Assembly (NCBI GenBank): GCA_948567375.1
Contig: OX419759.1
Coordinates: 45,237,493-45,301,492, forward strand
Direction of reading: 5' to 3'
Origin: Lunularia cruciata
Taxonomy: Eukaryota > Streptophyta > Marchantiopsida > Lunulariales > Lunulariaceae
DNA length: 64,000 bases
The translations under genes and the position numbers were made by a program. Below the pieces are notes generated by a model that did no database searches, was not told where the DNA came from, and saw only the letters and a list, made by a program, of their open reading frames with translations. Positions 25,311-36,090 of this stretch are shown here, one piece after another. Numbering within the stretch: the stretch's first letter is position 1; each line of letters opens with the position of its first letter.

Positions 25311-25984
25311 CACTGCTTTGCAAAACTAATTTTGAAACCCCTTATTTTGTCCTCTTTGCTTGGAGTCGTAAATATCCAAGGAGGGACAAGAAAGGTGACC
25401 CGCATGAATTCCTTCGGGCTAGGGAATAAAGAGTACCTATCAAAATTAAATTTCAACATTAATTGTAATGACAATTTTGAAATAGAGACGTGGTAGAGAG
25501 TGAGGAGACGGAGGAACTCATTTATATTTTCATTGGAAAGCTTGACGCACCCAACTTATGAATCTAGCTTCCCATGGACTAAGCTTGACTCACATTTTCA
25601 TAGTGCTCATCGAGCACCCATGAATCCACCCCTTCACATTTTCAAAGAGAACTCAATGGTTTAGTAATTTTTATATTTTTAGATAGAACTTAATGGGTTA
25701 CAAATTTCACATTTTCTCAAAGAACTTGACTGATTAAGAGTTTCCACCGAGAACACCACGGACAATTTCCCTTTGAGGATTTAGCTCACAAATCTTCCTT
25801 GTGTGGCTTGATGTAATCAAGGTGATTTATGGACCTTAAAATAACCCGTAAGTACTACTTAAACACCCATGCTACTATTTGAAACGGCCCACTCTATTCC
25901 AGGATTGCCTCCCTAAAGTGCTACTTGGATTGTAAATCCAATTTATAGTCCTTTTCATTTTGACCGGCTGTGTGTTACAAGACC
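25310..25984. other. Spacer without gene
   Basis: Between the inverted-repeat arm and the left LTR of chromovirus copy 1. Open stretches at 25281-25496 and on the opposite strand show no motif. The last bases TGGCT (25985-25989) are the left target duplication of copy 1. Confidence 0.4.
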
Positions 25985-25989
25985 TGGCT

Positions 25990-26402
25990 TGAAACAATAT
26001 GGAGTTTAGCGATGAAGTTAGTCGGGCTTACGAAGTAGCACATAAGACAAATTAGCCTAGAATATTACAGAAGTATCTAGGAAGCTTCTTGGGAAGCTTC
26101 CCGGCTAGCTTAGCTTGCACCTCAAGTAAATAGCTTCTAGAAGCTTCCAACTAGCTTAGCTTGCACGCCAAGTAGGCGGCTTCTAGGAGGAAGCTTCTTG
26201 AGAAACTTCCTAGTTAACTTGGCTTACACTCTAAGAAAGCGGCTTGAGGAAGCTTCTTGAGAAACTTCTCAAGGGCCTTGTATGTTACCTATAAATACCA
26301 AAGCCAAAGCTCATGCTAAGCATTTGGAGTTTTCTTACATTTCAAGTGTCCCAATGTGAGTTTCCATTCTCCTATTTCTCTCCTCAGTCTTGATCTTTTA
26401 CA
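25990..26402 (+). repeat. 5' LTR of chromovirus copy 1
   Basis: 413 bp, TG...CA except that the start reads TGAAAC where the right LTR has TGTAAC. It contains many overlapping GAAGCTTC and TTCTAGAAGCTTC blocks in U3 and the TATA box CTATAAATACC. Confidence 0.95.
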
Positions 26403-26403
26403 T

Positions 26404-26415
26404 TGGTATCAGAGC
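26404..26415 (+). other. Primer-binding site, initiator tRNA-Met
   Basis: TGGTATCAGAGC, the standard plant retrotransposon site complementary to the 3' end of tRNA-Met, lies 1 nt after the LTR end. Confidence 0.95.
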
Positions 26416-26672
26416 AAGAATGGGATGGATGGAATTTATGGACCATCGAATCCACTCCGCCAAACCATTGGGATTTTCATATCCAGATATTACCCAAGCA
26501 CCGCTTCACACAATTCATCACCTCACACTTTGGGTAGGATTTTCTACATATGATCACCATGTCTGAGGAACCCTTGATACTTCAAGTTGTCTCTTATAGA
26601 GAAAGGTGGACGTGCTGTATTTATGTGTTAATCAATTAGATAAATTAGGAGTAGTAGGGTAGAGTAGTAGCT

Positions 26673-27578
26673 ATGGCAGCAATACCGGATGTTATCCTTG
26701 CAATGCAGCAACAAATAGAGTACCTTACTCAATTTTTGGATGAACGAGACCAACAAAAACAAGAATATATAGAGAGAGTGTCAGTCCGAGATGGAGAAGA
26801 TCATATTCGATTTCCAAAACCCAAGGTGTTTGAAGGCAAGAATCTTCCGGGCATGGTAGAGAATTTTGTGTTTGATTGCAAACGTTACTTTGAAGCCACT
26901 AATCTTCAAGATGAACAGAAATATATTCTCTTGGCTTCTAGCCAATTGGATGGTGTGGCAAAACTTTGGTGGCCATTCCGAGTGGAGCGAGCTGAACGAC
27001 AGATTGTTACACCAATCTTGACATGGACAAAATACAAAGATGCAATACTTGGTCAATTTCAAACTATAATTGCCACCCGAGCCGCACGAGATAAATTGGC
27101 GGAGTTGAAGTAGATTGGCTCATTAAGAGGCTACATCACACAATTTCAAAATATCATCATGCAAATTCTAGATATACAAGAAGGAGAAGTTCTGGATTGA
27201 TTTGTGCGAGGATTGAAGTCACAAACCAAATTAGAGGTGACCATGCAAGAACCACAAAACATAGAAGAAGCCATGTAATTGGCTGAGCACTTTGATTCCT
27301 TGGTTGCAACAACTTGGTCTTGACCCCGACTTACACCAAGCTTACCAGTACCATATGGACGGGTGGAAGAACCAGCACCAATGGAGATTGATGCTATCCA
27401 ACGGAGGCCACTTGGTGCAACAAATAAAAAAAGACTACAACAAAATGGAGGTTTTTTTTATTGTCGCCAAGTTGGACATTGCATTGCTGAATGTCCACTT
27501 AGGAATGGGCGACCTTGACAAGTTGCCCAGATGGAGTTTGTGGAACCAAAGGATCAGGGAAACAAAGAATCCCAGTAG
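26673..27578 (+). pseudogene. gag of chromovirus copy 1
   Basis: A 301-codon reading frame with unchanged length from ATG 26673 to TAG 27576-27578, interrupted by several point-mutation stops (the first at 27111). The N-terminal capsid-like part includes IRFPKPKVFEGKN and LASSQLDGVAKLWW. The C-terminal zinc knuckle is damaged: the first Cys of C-x2-C-x4-H-x4-C is Phe. Gag would form the particle and package element RNA. The frame ends just after the frameshift heptamer at 27557-27563, and the stop lies inside the stem-loop. Confidence 0.88.
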
Positions 27579-27601
27579 GAGATTTTGAGCCGCCTATTGG
27601 G
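27557..27601 (+). promoter_or_regulatory. -1 ribosomal frameshift signal, copy 1
   Basis: Slippery heptamer GGGAAAC at 27557-27563, read as G GGA AAC in the gag frame. A 7-nt spacer (27564-27570) follows, then stem arms CCCAGTAGG (27571-27579) and CCTATTGGG (27593-27601), where one pair is G-U. Pol is open in the -1 frame from here. The match to the other copy shows this is the element's original gag-pol arrangement, not a chance indel. Confidence 0.8.
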
Positions 27602-30600
27602 AGCTTGATTAGTTCCAATGGGATTGAAGGCTTGACCTATGCAATTTTGCTTCACTTACAAGGTACGATATCTAATTGGGGTTATAGAATGTTGGTTGAT
27701 TCTAGAAGTTCAGAGAATTTCATGTATATACAATTAGCAAAGGAATTGGGGATTCCTATCAAGCAAGTAATTGGAAGTAGTTTGATGATGGCGGATGGTA
27801 GAAAGTGTTTTGCATTCTGCACCTCACATCTTGTTACCTTCAAGATTGGGAAGGAGTATTTGGAGTGTATGAGGTTTGTAGTGGCACTTCTACACTATGA
27901 TATCATTTTGGGTCTACCTTGGCTTGAACGTCATAAGGTTCGATTTGATTGGACCCGATGCCAAATTCAAGTACAACACCAAGGTAGGAATTTCCGATTA
28001 GGTTGTCTGGCACCTTTGAGTAAGACACCTAAGAATAGTCAATCCCAAGATGGGAAGTTTGTTGAGAAGGTAGCTATAGAGCAAACCTTGAAGGGAGTGG
28101 AGTCCCAAGATTAGAAGTTTGCCTAGAAGGCAACCATGGAGCGAGCTTAGAAGAGAGATGAGTCCCTGGAAGGGAAGTTGGTTAGTAAAGCAGCCATAGA
28201 GCAAGCTTTGGAGGAAGATAAGTCTGTATTTGTGGTGTGGATCAAGCCAAATGCACAAGAAAAATGGGAGGAGGGCCAAGAGCCTCATCAAGCAATGGTT
28301 GATTGGATAGTTTAGGAGTTTGCAGACGTGTTTCCGGATGATCTGCCAAAGAGATTACCCTCCGATTGAGGTATACCCTTCAAGATCAAGTTATTGCTAG
28401 GGAGCACTCTAGTGAATAGACTGATCTATCGGCTCTCACCAAAGGAGATGGAGGAGTTGCGAACAACACTTACAGAGTTGTTGGAGAAGGACTTCATACG
28501 ACATAGTACCTCTCCTTGGGGAGCACCGGTACTATTTGTTCCAAAGAAGGATGAAGTACTTTGTTTTTGTATTGATTATTGTAGGCTCAATAAGCAAACC
28601 GTGAAGAATGCATATCCCTTGCCTCGGATTGATGACTTGCTTGATGAACAAAGTGGAGCACGCTACTTTTCCAAGTTGGATCTTTGTAGCAGCTATTGGC
28701 AAATTCCTATTGATAGAGAGGATGTGCAAAAGACTGTCTTTCATACAAGGTATGGGCATTTTGAGTAGAGAGTTCTACCTTTTGGACTCACTAATGCTCC
28801 AACAATCTTCATGAATCAGATGCATCGAGTGTTGGATGGACTATTAGATCAGTTCGTGGTGGTGTTCTTGGATGATATCTTAATTTATAGTAAGATAGAG
28901 GTAGAACACGTGAATCATGTGCGAGAAGTCCTAAGACAACTATGACAATGGAAATTTTACTACAAGAAGTCAAAGTGTACCTTTTGGAAGAAGGAGGTTA
29001 CCTTCTTGGGTCATAAGATCTCATTAGAGGGGATCAAGATGGAAGAAGCAAAAATCAAGGCCATTACTGATTGGCCTACCCCAAAGGATGTTATAGAAGT
29101 ACGGGCATTCAATGGATTGGCCAGTTTTTACCGACGGTTCATCCATTATTATGCTCATGTGGTTGCACCATTGACTGACCTCTTGGGAAAGAACTTGAGC
29201 TTCTAGTGGACCACCAAGCATGAAGAAGCATTCCAGAAGTTAAAGCATATGGTGTCTTCAAGATCCATTCTTCAACCATATGATCCTCAACTACTCTATG
29301 TGGTTGATTTTGATACTTCTAACTTTGCAATTGGAGCCATGCTGCAACAAGAATTCCCAGATGGACTCCATCCCATTGCCTTTGGACTCCATCCCATTGC
29401 CTTTGTGTCTTGCCGACTAATATGGCTGAACAAAACTACTCTGTTTGAGATTGAGAATAACTTGCAATGGTATATACTACCAAGGCATGGAGGCATTACC
29501 TCTTGGGGAAACAAGTGATCATGCAAACTGATCACAAACCATTGTTGTAGACCTTACACTTGGAACACATGAAGAGTCGACATCATCAATGGGAGGAACA
29601 ACTCTAATTGTATGACATCAAACTTGAGTACAAACCAAGTCAATTCCATGTCATCCCCGATGCTTTATCACAAAAACCTGACTTGAAATCTCTTCCTCTC
29701 ATCACAATGGCAATTTTAACAGTGTCAATTGACTCCCAGGTCCAAAACAAGTTTTAGTCAGCTCTACACCAAGATCCCTTCTTCCAAATGGTACATGGTT
29801 GCCTTACGACATGCAATAAGGAGTACAACACCTTCTCCATCAAGGAGTGCCTTTTATTCCATGGAGACCGGATCTATATTCCAGCTAAAGGTAATCTTTG
29901 ACTTGTGCGCCTTCAAGAAGCCCATGAATTACCCATTGCTAGTCACATGGTGTGGACATGACCTTGGGTACCCTCCAACGTTAATGGTGGTGGCCCAACA
30001 TGACACAAGATGTTTGAGAATTTGTTCGATTGTGTGAGAGTTGCCAATGTAACAAGACTAGCAACCAGAAGCCGAGTGGACTCCTTCAACCACTTGCCGT
30101 TCCATCCGCTTGTTGGGAGCATGTGAGCTTGGATCTCATCACATCCTTGCCAAAGACAAAACAAAGACACACCGCAATCGTGGTGTTTGTGGATAAGCTT
30201 AATAAGCAAATCCACTTGGCACCAACCTGTGATACCGTAGATTCTCCAACCTTAGTGCAAATCTTCTTTGAAAATGTCTTCAAGCATCATAGGATGCCAT
30301 GTGTACTCATCTCCGACCGTGATCCTCAATTTACCGGGAAGTTTTGGCAAGTACTCTTCCAGATACTCGGTACCAAGCTTGCTTTGTCCACGGCCTATCA
30401 TCCTCAAACTGATGGACAAACCGAACGTGCAAATTGTACATTGGAGGATATGTTGCGTGCCTTTGTCAATATCCACCATACCAATTGGGATGAATGTCTT
30501 GCAACTACAGAATTTGCCTACAACAATTCCAAACAGGCAAGCACCGGATTTTCTCCTTTCTTTCTCAATTTTGGCCAAGATCCGCTTGTTCCACATTCTC

Positions 30601-31200
30601 TTCTTGCTCCCTCTCCATCTCAGGTTCCTCATATTTCCACATTCTTGACCACTATATCCCAATCTCTCCAACAAGCCAAGTCTCACCTCCTTGTTGCTCA
30701 GAATTGCCAAAAACAATATGCGGACCACCATCGCTGTGATCTCACCTTTGAAGTTGGTGATAAAGTCATGCTATCCTCTAGTAACCTCCCTCTCCCACTT
30801 GATACCCAAGTTTGTAAACTTGCCCCTAATTGGATAGGATCCTTTGATATCACCCAAATTGTCTCTCTTGTTGCTTATCGACTTGCCTTGCCTTGTCACA
30901 TGCGTATCCATCCTATCTTTCATATTTCCAAGTTGAAACACTTTGTTCCTAACCCTTGTTCCTTTTCCTCTTGAGTCCAACCTCCCCCTCTTCCTATCCC
31001 TATCAATGATCATGAGGAGTACAAAGTTGATAGTATCCTGGCGCATCGCCATATTTAACAAGGCCGTTGTCAACATACGGAGTACAGGTCCTTTGGAAAG
31101 GGTACCCCCTTCATGATGCCACATGGGAACCTCTTTCTCACCTCCAGAATGCACAGACGGCCTTCCAGGAATTCAAAGCTTCACTGGTGACGATGACATC
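27580..31200 (+). pseudogene. pol of chromovirus copy 1 (PR-RT-RH-IN-chromodomain)
   Basis: The protease motif is damaged (DSRSS where the other copy has DSGSS, ~27701). Reverse transcriptase spans about 28394-28970 with LFVPKKD and [11 protein letters not shown]. RNase H covers ~29249-29700 and includes a 21-bp in-frame tandem duplication (GLHPIAF twice). The integrase core is best preserved at 30030-30974 with ISDRDPQFTGKFW and TDGQTERAN. A chromodomain follows at ~31010-31170 (VLWKGYPLHDATWEPL), split by a 1-nt deletion and a stop. Multiple stops and at least two indels are present, so no functional enzyme is encoded. Confidence 0.9.
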
Positions 31201-31222
31201 ACCAACTAGCGATGGGGGAATA

Positions 31223-31635
31223 TGTAACAATGTGGAGTTTAGCGACAAAGTTAGTCGGGCTTACGAAGTAGCACATAAGACAAATTAGCCTAGAATATTT
31301 TGGAAATATCTAAGAAGTTTCTTGGGAAGCTTTTTGGCTAGCTTAGCTTGCATTTCAAGTAAGTAGTTTCTAAAAGCTTCTAACTAGCTTAGCTTGCACG
31401 CCAAGTAGGCGGCTTCTAGGACGAAACTTTTTGAGAAACTTCCTAGTTAACTTGGCTTGCACTCTAAGAAAGCGGCTTGAGAAAACTTTTTGATAAGCTT
31501 CTCAAGGGCCTTGTATGCTACCTATAAATACCAAAGCCAAAGCTAATGCTAGGCATTTGGAGTTTTCTTACATTTCAAGTGTCCCAATGTGAGTTTCCAT
31601 TCTCCTATTTCTCTCCTTGGTCTCAATCTTTTACA
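31223..31635 (+). repeat. 3' LTR of chromovirus copy 1
   Basis: 413 bp, TGTAACAATG to TTTTACA, preceded by the polypurine run GATGGGGGAATA. The transitions relative to the left LTR are C to T and G to A in excess, as expected from methylated-cytosine decay. Confidence 0.95.
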
Positions 31636-31640
31636 TGGCC

Positions 31641-32400
31641 CTAAACTATATGTTACGTGAAAGTGGCAAGTCTATAAGGAGGCAATAAAACTTCTATTTG
31701 AAGCGCCCATGTAATCTCAAATTCCCTTTCATGACAAGATCAGCAAAGGGACGATCGCATAGAAAGAATGAAGGATGGGAAGACCTCATCAAGCCATACA
31801 AAGGAGAGAAAAAAAAGGTAAAATACTAGATCCTATCAAACTTATTACAGGTCCCATTGAAATCTTGCGGGGTCTTGGTAAAACTTTTATGGGAAAGGGT
31901 TACTCCGGTAGAGATTCTTTATTCTTTTAAACTTGAAATCCCCATTATAATCTATTTGCGGTTTGCAATAATCTATTTGGTTTCTATTTGCATGATAATC
32001 TATTTGGTTTCTAATTGCGGGAGAGTGTGAAGATGGGAGAGGAGAGGAAGAGATATGAGAAGACATATCTATAATTTCTGAGGGCTCCATAGCATATAAC
32101 ACTCAAGTGAATAGTAGATTCTTTTTGTTTTTCAATTTTGGTTCCATTGGTATCTAGGTTGAAGACTATGGAGAATTGAGTAGAAAGTTATGAAGATTTT
32201 TAGCTATTTTAGGGTTTAGAGTGATCATTACACATTGAGAGTGATGGGCCAAGAATTTTCATTTCTAATCTCTTGGTTTTTATGATTAAGTTCCATGGGA
32301 GTTTAATTTGAAAATTTTGGAGATGGAAATTGAAAGTTATGAGAGTTTATAGTTTTTAGGGTTTGGAGAGATTGTTTTCTTATGTGAGTTTGGATGTGAG
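31641..32400. other. Spacer without gene
   Basis: AT-rich flank between chromovirus copy 1 and the LINE-like element. A short repeated phrase (ATAATCTATTTG with GGTTTC) occurs two to three times near 31949-32012. No coding signal. Confidence 0.4.
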
Positions 32401-32419
32401 GGGTTGTGGTTTTGCGGAT

Positions 32420-34474
32420 ATGGGAAGATATGGAGAGGAGCATCATATGTTACTATCATTATTCTTGTGCTAGCCATGGCTACATCTTCCCATCTGGGGT
32501 TGCTTAGAGCGGCTTGGGATACACCATGCCTAGTGTGTCACCGACGCTTTACCTCACAAGGAGTAAAAGACCCATGTAGGAAGGATGCACAAGGACTATG
32601 ATTGGACTATCTAGGATGCCCACATGAGACAAGCAACCACATCAACAATAGTGAGACTTGAGATTACACATGCTTCTTCTATCCCTTCGTTGATTGTTCC
32701 AGGGATATCGATCAAGTTGTGGGAGTGGTTAGCTTCTCAGGCGGGTTGCATTTTGGGGTTATTTGAGACTAGTTTTCCATGTACACATCTATTCCATAGG
32801 CTACCCCGCACACTCTGTGATGAGGCTAGGTAGGCTTTTCACCTACCATTTGATCATTTTGCACATGATCACTTGGACAAGTTAGCATGGTTCCTATTCC
32901 TCTTACTCCCTTGATGGTGTCTTTGTTATGCTAGAGGAGGACGTGCGGGGCATAGAGAGGTGGCTACTAGATTTTTTCAATTCCAAGTGGGGGATTGGAT
33001 GGCCCTTCATGAGGAGTCTATTAGGGCTACACGATTTAGGAGACAAACATCACCACATGATACCACAGAGTCCACTTGATTATGATGGTGCAGGACATTG
33101 TGTCAAGTAGTAGACTTTAGTAGAGCAGCACAAGCATCACACCCTTTGTCTATGGCAAGTCCTACTGATGAGACTATCTCTTCCTTACGCTCACTACATC
33201 CTATAGCAGTAGAGGGACTACAATAAGAGGTCTTAGATTATTAGCATGAGCAACCTTTATGTCTTGATAGGTTGCTATTTGCACAAGCATTGTGCACTGC
33301 TCCGCGCCTTTCCTCAAGAGGCTTGTCAAGGATAATTTATGAGCACCTTAGAGATTGCTTCCAAGCAAATGATCCTTCTAGTGGTTTTACCAAGTTGTTT
33401 TAGGTGGATGTAGTAGTAGTAGGAAGAGACATTCCTATGTTTGTTAGTCAGGTGTTAGGTGCTAGTCTACTTCTCGTATGGAGAAGGATACAAGGAGCAT
33501 TAGACCGATCGCTATTAGAGAGATCTTTTTGAGTTTGGTCAGTCACACCATTGTCCTTCAGCATCATTCTCACTTTTGACAACACCTCAATCCACATTAG
33601 TTTGGAGTAGCTACACTTGGAGGATGTGAGGCTATATCTCTAGGCATTAGGGCACTCCTAGATATCCATCCAAAGTGAGTCGTCCTATAGGTGGATGTTG
33701 AGAATGCTTTTAATAACATCTCATGAGCATCCATCTTTAGAGAGCTTAGGGAGGTTGATGGATCCTTGGCGAGTCTCATTCCTTTTTTGCTATCTTTTAA
33801 TGGCTATCTTGCTTCCCTTTACTACCAACATGGTGGTTCATAGGAGGGAGTCACCGTCTTGGAGTCAATTGTTGGTAAACGTCAGGGAGATCCTTTGAGA
33901 GGACCCTTATTTGCCATGGCTCACCTTAGAGCTCTCCTATCTACTACTTTGGCCATGCTAGGTTGTGCATTTCCCTCCTTGGTAGATGATACACACATCG
34001 TAGGCCTTGTAGATCGGATTAGGCATGCCTTTAACTACTTGACTACCAAGCTACATCTAATAGGCTTGAGAGTCAAGGTGTCAAAGTGCAGAGCATGATC
34101 CTCTTTAGGTATCCCTTCCCACCTTGAGCTTCCAAAGGGGTGTATCACATCCACAGATGGACTTTGTGTTCTTGGAGTGCCAATAGGATTGAAGGATTTT
34201 GTCACACACTTCTTAGACGCTGCCCTTGTAGAGGATGTTCTCCATGTGGATGACCTTCCATTATTAGGAGATCTATAGGTGGCATTTGGTATATTCTCCT
34301 CCATTATTGCTCGTCGACCATCCTACCTCATTTGTATAGTTCCCCATCACCGTCCTTCCTATCACGTTTGAGAGCATTTGATAGGAGGATTATGAGAGTC
34401 TTTGGTGATATTATTGAACCAAGGACATTTGAGTGTGTGACAGGGGATTTGGCACATAGACAGACAACTCTACC
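32420..34474 (+). pseudogene. LINE-like reverse transcriptase, 5' part
   Basis: Decayed open frame of a non-LTR type retroelement. The N-terminal piece has a Cys/His motif (CLVCHRRFTSQGVKDPC, ~32538-32580). The RT region from ~33470 reads RPIAI, FGVATLGGCEAISLGIRALL, VDVENAFNNIS, then GKRQGDPLRGPLFAMAHLRA (from ~33875), and the catalytic loop LVDDTHIVG (33979-34005). The thumb-like region GLCVLGVPIGLKDF follows. Stops and frame changes are scattered throughout. The frame is cut at 34474 by chromovirus copy 2 and resumes at 40118. I recall this RT type from algae and bryophytes, but no subclass is claimed. Confidence 0.8.
34470..34474 (+). repeat. Left target duplication CTACC of copy 2
   Basis: CTACC here and again at 40113-40117. 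It marks the 5-bp staggered cut of the chromovirus integrase inside the LINE-like frame (RQTTLP). Confidence 0.95.
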
Positions 34475-34897
34475 TGTAACAATATGGAGTTTAGTGATGA
34501 AGTTAGTCGGGCTTACGAAGTAGAGAATAAGACAAAATAGCCTAGAATATTCTAGAAGCATCTAAGAAGCGTCTTAGGAAGCTTCCCAACTAGTTAACTT
34601 GCGCCCTAAGCAGGTAGCTTCTAGAAGGAAGCTTCTAGAAGCTTCTAACTAGCTTAGCTTGCACGCCAAGTAGGCGGCTTCTAGAAGGAAGCTTCTTGAG
34701 AAGCTTCCTAGTTAACTTGGCTTGCACTCTAAGAAAGCGGCTCAAGGAAACTTCTTGAGAAGCTTCAAGGGTCTTGTATGCTACCTATAAATACCAAGGC
34801 CGAAGCTCATGCTAGGCATTCGGAGTTTTCCCTCATTCAAGTGTCCCAATGTGAGCTTCCATTCTCCTATTTCTCTCCTCGGTTTTGGTCTTTTACA
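34475..34897 (+). repeat. 5' LTR of chromovirus copy 2
   Basis: 423 bp, TGTAACAATA to TTTTACA. TATA box TATAAATA is at 34786-34793. U3 is packed with alternating GAA/TTC units, listed separately. Confidence 0.97.
34617..34645 (+). promoter_or_regulatory. Heat-shock element cluster in U3
   Basis: GAAGCTTCTAGAAGCTTC (34628-34645) is four alternating nGAAn/nTTCn units at exact 2-nt spacing, the consensus for trimeric heat-shock factors. TTCTAGAA (34619-34626) precedes it. Further HSE-like blocks (GAAGCTTCTTGAGAAGCTTC) lie nearer the TATA box. All are repeated in the right LTR. A role in heat-induced transcription is inferred by analogy with the Arabidopsis ONSEN element. Confidence 0.65.
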
Positions 34898-34898
34898 T

Positions 34899-34910
34899 TG
34901 GTATCAGAGC
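34899..34910 (+). other. Primer-binding site, initiator tRNA-Met
   Basis: TGGTATCAGAGC, 1 nt after the left LTR, identical to the site in copy 1. Confidence 0.97.
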
Positions 34911-35168
34911 AGGAATGGGATGGATGGAATTTATGGACCACCAAATCCACTTGCGCCAAACCATTGGGACTTTCATGTCCAGATATTACCAAAGCATCGT
35001 TTCACATAATTCATCACCTCACGCTTTGGGCAGGATTTTCTACATATGATCACCGTGTCAGAGGAACCCTTGATACTTCCAGTTGTAACTTATGGAGAAT
35101 GGTGGACGTGTTGTATCTACGTGTTAATCAACTAGATAAATTGCAGGTAGTGGAATAGAGTAGTAGCG

Positions 35169-36067
35169 ATGGCGGCAATATCGGATGTTATCCTTGCAAT
35201 GCAACAACAAATTGAGCATCTTACTCAATTGTTGGATGAACGAGACCAGCAACGACGAGAACAGATAGACAGAGCGCCAATTCGAGACGGAGAAGATCAC
35301 ATTCGATTTCCAAAACCCAAGGTGTTTGAAGGCAAGAATCTTCTAGGCATAGTGGAGAATTTTGTGTTTGACTGTGAATGTTACTTTGAAGCCACCAATC
35401 TTCAAGACGAGCGGAAACAAATTCTCTTGGCTTCTAGCCAATTGGATGGAGTGGCAAAACTTTGGTGGCAATTCCGAGTAGAAAGAGCTGAACGACAAAT
35501 TTTTACACTAATTTTTACATGGGTAGAATTCAAGGATACAATACTTGGTCGATTTCAGAAATAAATGCCACCCGAGCTGCACGAGATAAATTGGCGGAGT
35601 TGAGGCAGATTGGCTCAGTGAGAAGCTACATCACACAATTTCAGAATATCATCATGCAAATTCCAGATATCCAAGAAAGTGAAGTTCTGGATCGATTTGT
35701 GCGAGGATTGAAGTCACAAACTAGATTGGAGGTGACCATGCGAGAGCCACAGAATGTAGAACAAGCCATGCAATTGGCTGAGCATTTTGATTCCTTAGTT
35801 GCGACAACTTGGTCTCGACCTCGACCTACACAAAACCCACCAGTACCACGAGTGGAAGAACCGGTACCAATGGAGATTGATGCTATCCAACGAAGACCAC
35901 TTGGCACAGTAGATAGAGAAAGATTACGGCAAAATGGAGGTTGTTTTTATTGTTGCCAGTTGGGGCATCGCATTGCGGAATGTCCACTCAAGAATGGACG
36001 ACCTCGACAAGTTGCCCAAGTGGAGGTTGTGGAGCGGAATGATCAGGGAAACGAGGAATCCCAGTAG
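35169..36067 (+). pseudogene. gag of chromovirus copy 2
   Basis: ATG at 35169. The frame is shifted once by a 1-nt deletion near 35560 (relative to copy 1) and then runs open to TAG 36065-36067. The capsid-like region includes IRFPKPKVFEGKN and LDGVAKLWWQFRVERAE. The middle carries ARDKLAELRQIGSVRSYI and QIPDIQESEVLDRFVRGLK. The zinc knuckle is intact: CFYCCQLGHRIAEC (C-x2-C-x4-H-x4-C, ~35941-35983). About 300 codons is short for a gypsy Gag but matches copy 1. A single indel is the only lesion seen. Confidence 0.9.
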
Positions 36068-36090
36068 GAGATTTCGAGCCGCCTACTGGG
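36046..36090 (+). promoter_or_regulatory. -1 ribosomal frameshift signal, copy 2
   Basis: GGGAAAC (36046-36052) is in phase as G GGA AAC with gag. A 7-nt spacer (36053-36059) follows, then a perfect 9-bp stem CCCAGTAGG (36060-36068) / CCTACTGGG (36082-36090) with a 13-nt loop. The gag stop TAG (36065-36067) lies within the stem. Pol is open in the -1 frame from 36043, so the frames overlap by 25 nt. This fits the classical heptamer-spacer-stem architecture. Confidence 0.82.

Larger units (their letters stand above)
25990..31635 (+). mobile_element. Chromovirus (Ty3/gypsy) copy 1, full length, decayed
   Basis: A 5646-bp LTR retrotransposon bounded by 413-bp LTRs (25990-26402 and 31223-31635). 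It is flanked by TGGCT (25985-25989) and TGGCC (31636-31640), a 5-bp target duplication with one change. The tRNA-Met primer site is next to the left LTR, and the G-rich polypurine tract GGGGGAA lies just before the right LTR. Domain order is gag, protease, reverse transcriptase, RNase H, integrase, chromodomain. The LTRs differ at roughly 35 positions by hand count (~8-9%), mostly C/T and G/A changes, so it is much older than the copy at 34475-40112. Many stops make it non-coding today. Confidence 0.95.

Noticed and set aside
30252-30731. 159-codon minus-strand open frame inside chromovirus integrase (also 38717-39196 in copy 2)
   Set aside because: Antisense shadow of the conserved integrase frame; present in both copies only because the sense strand is conserved.
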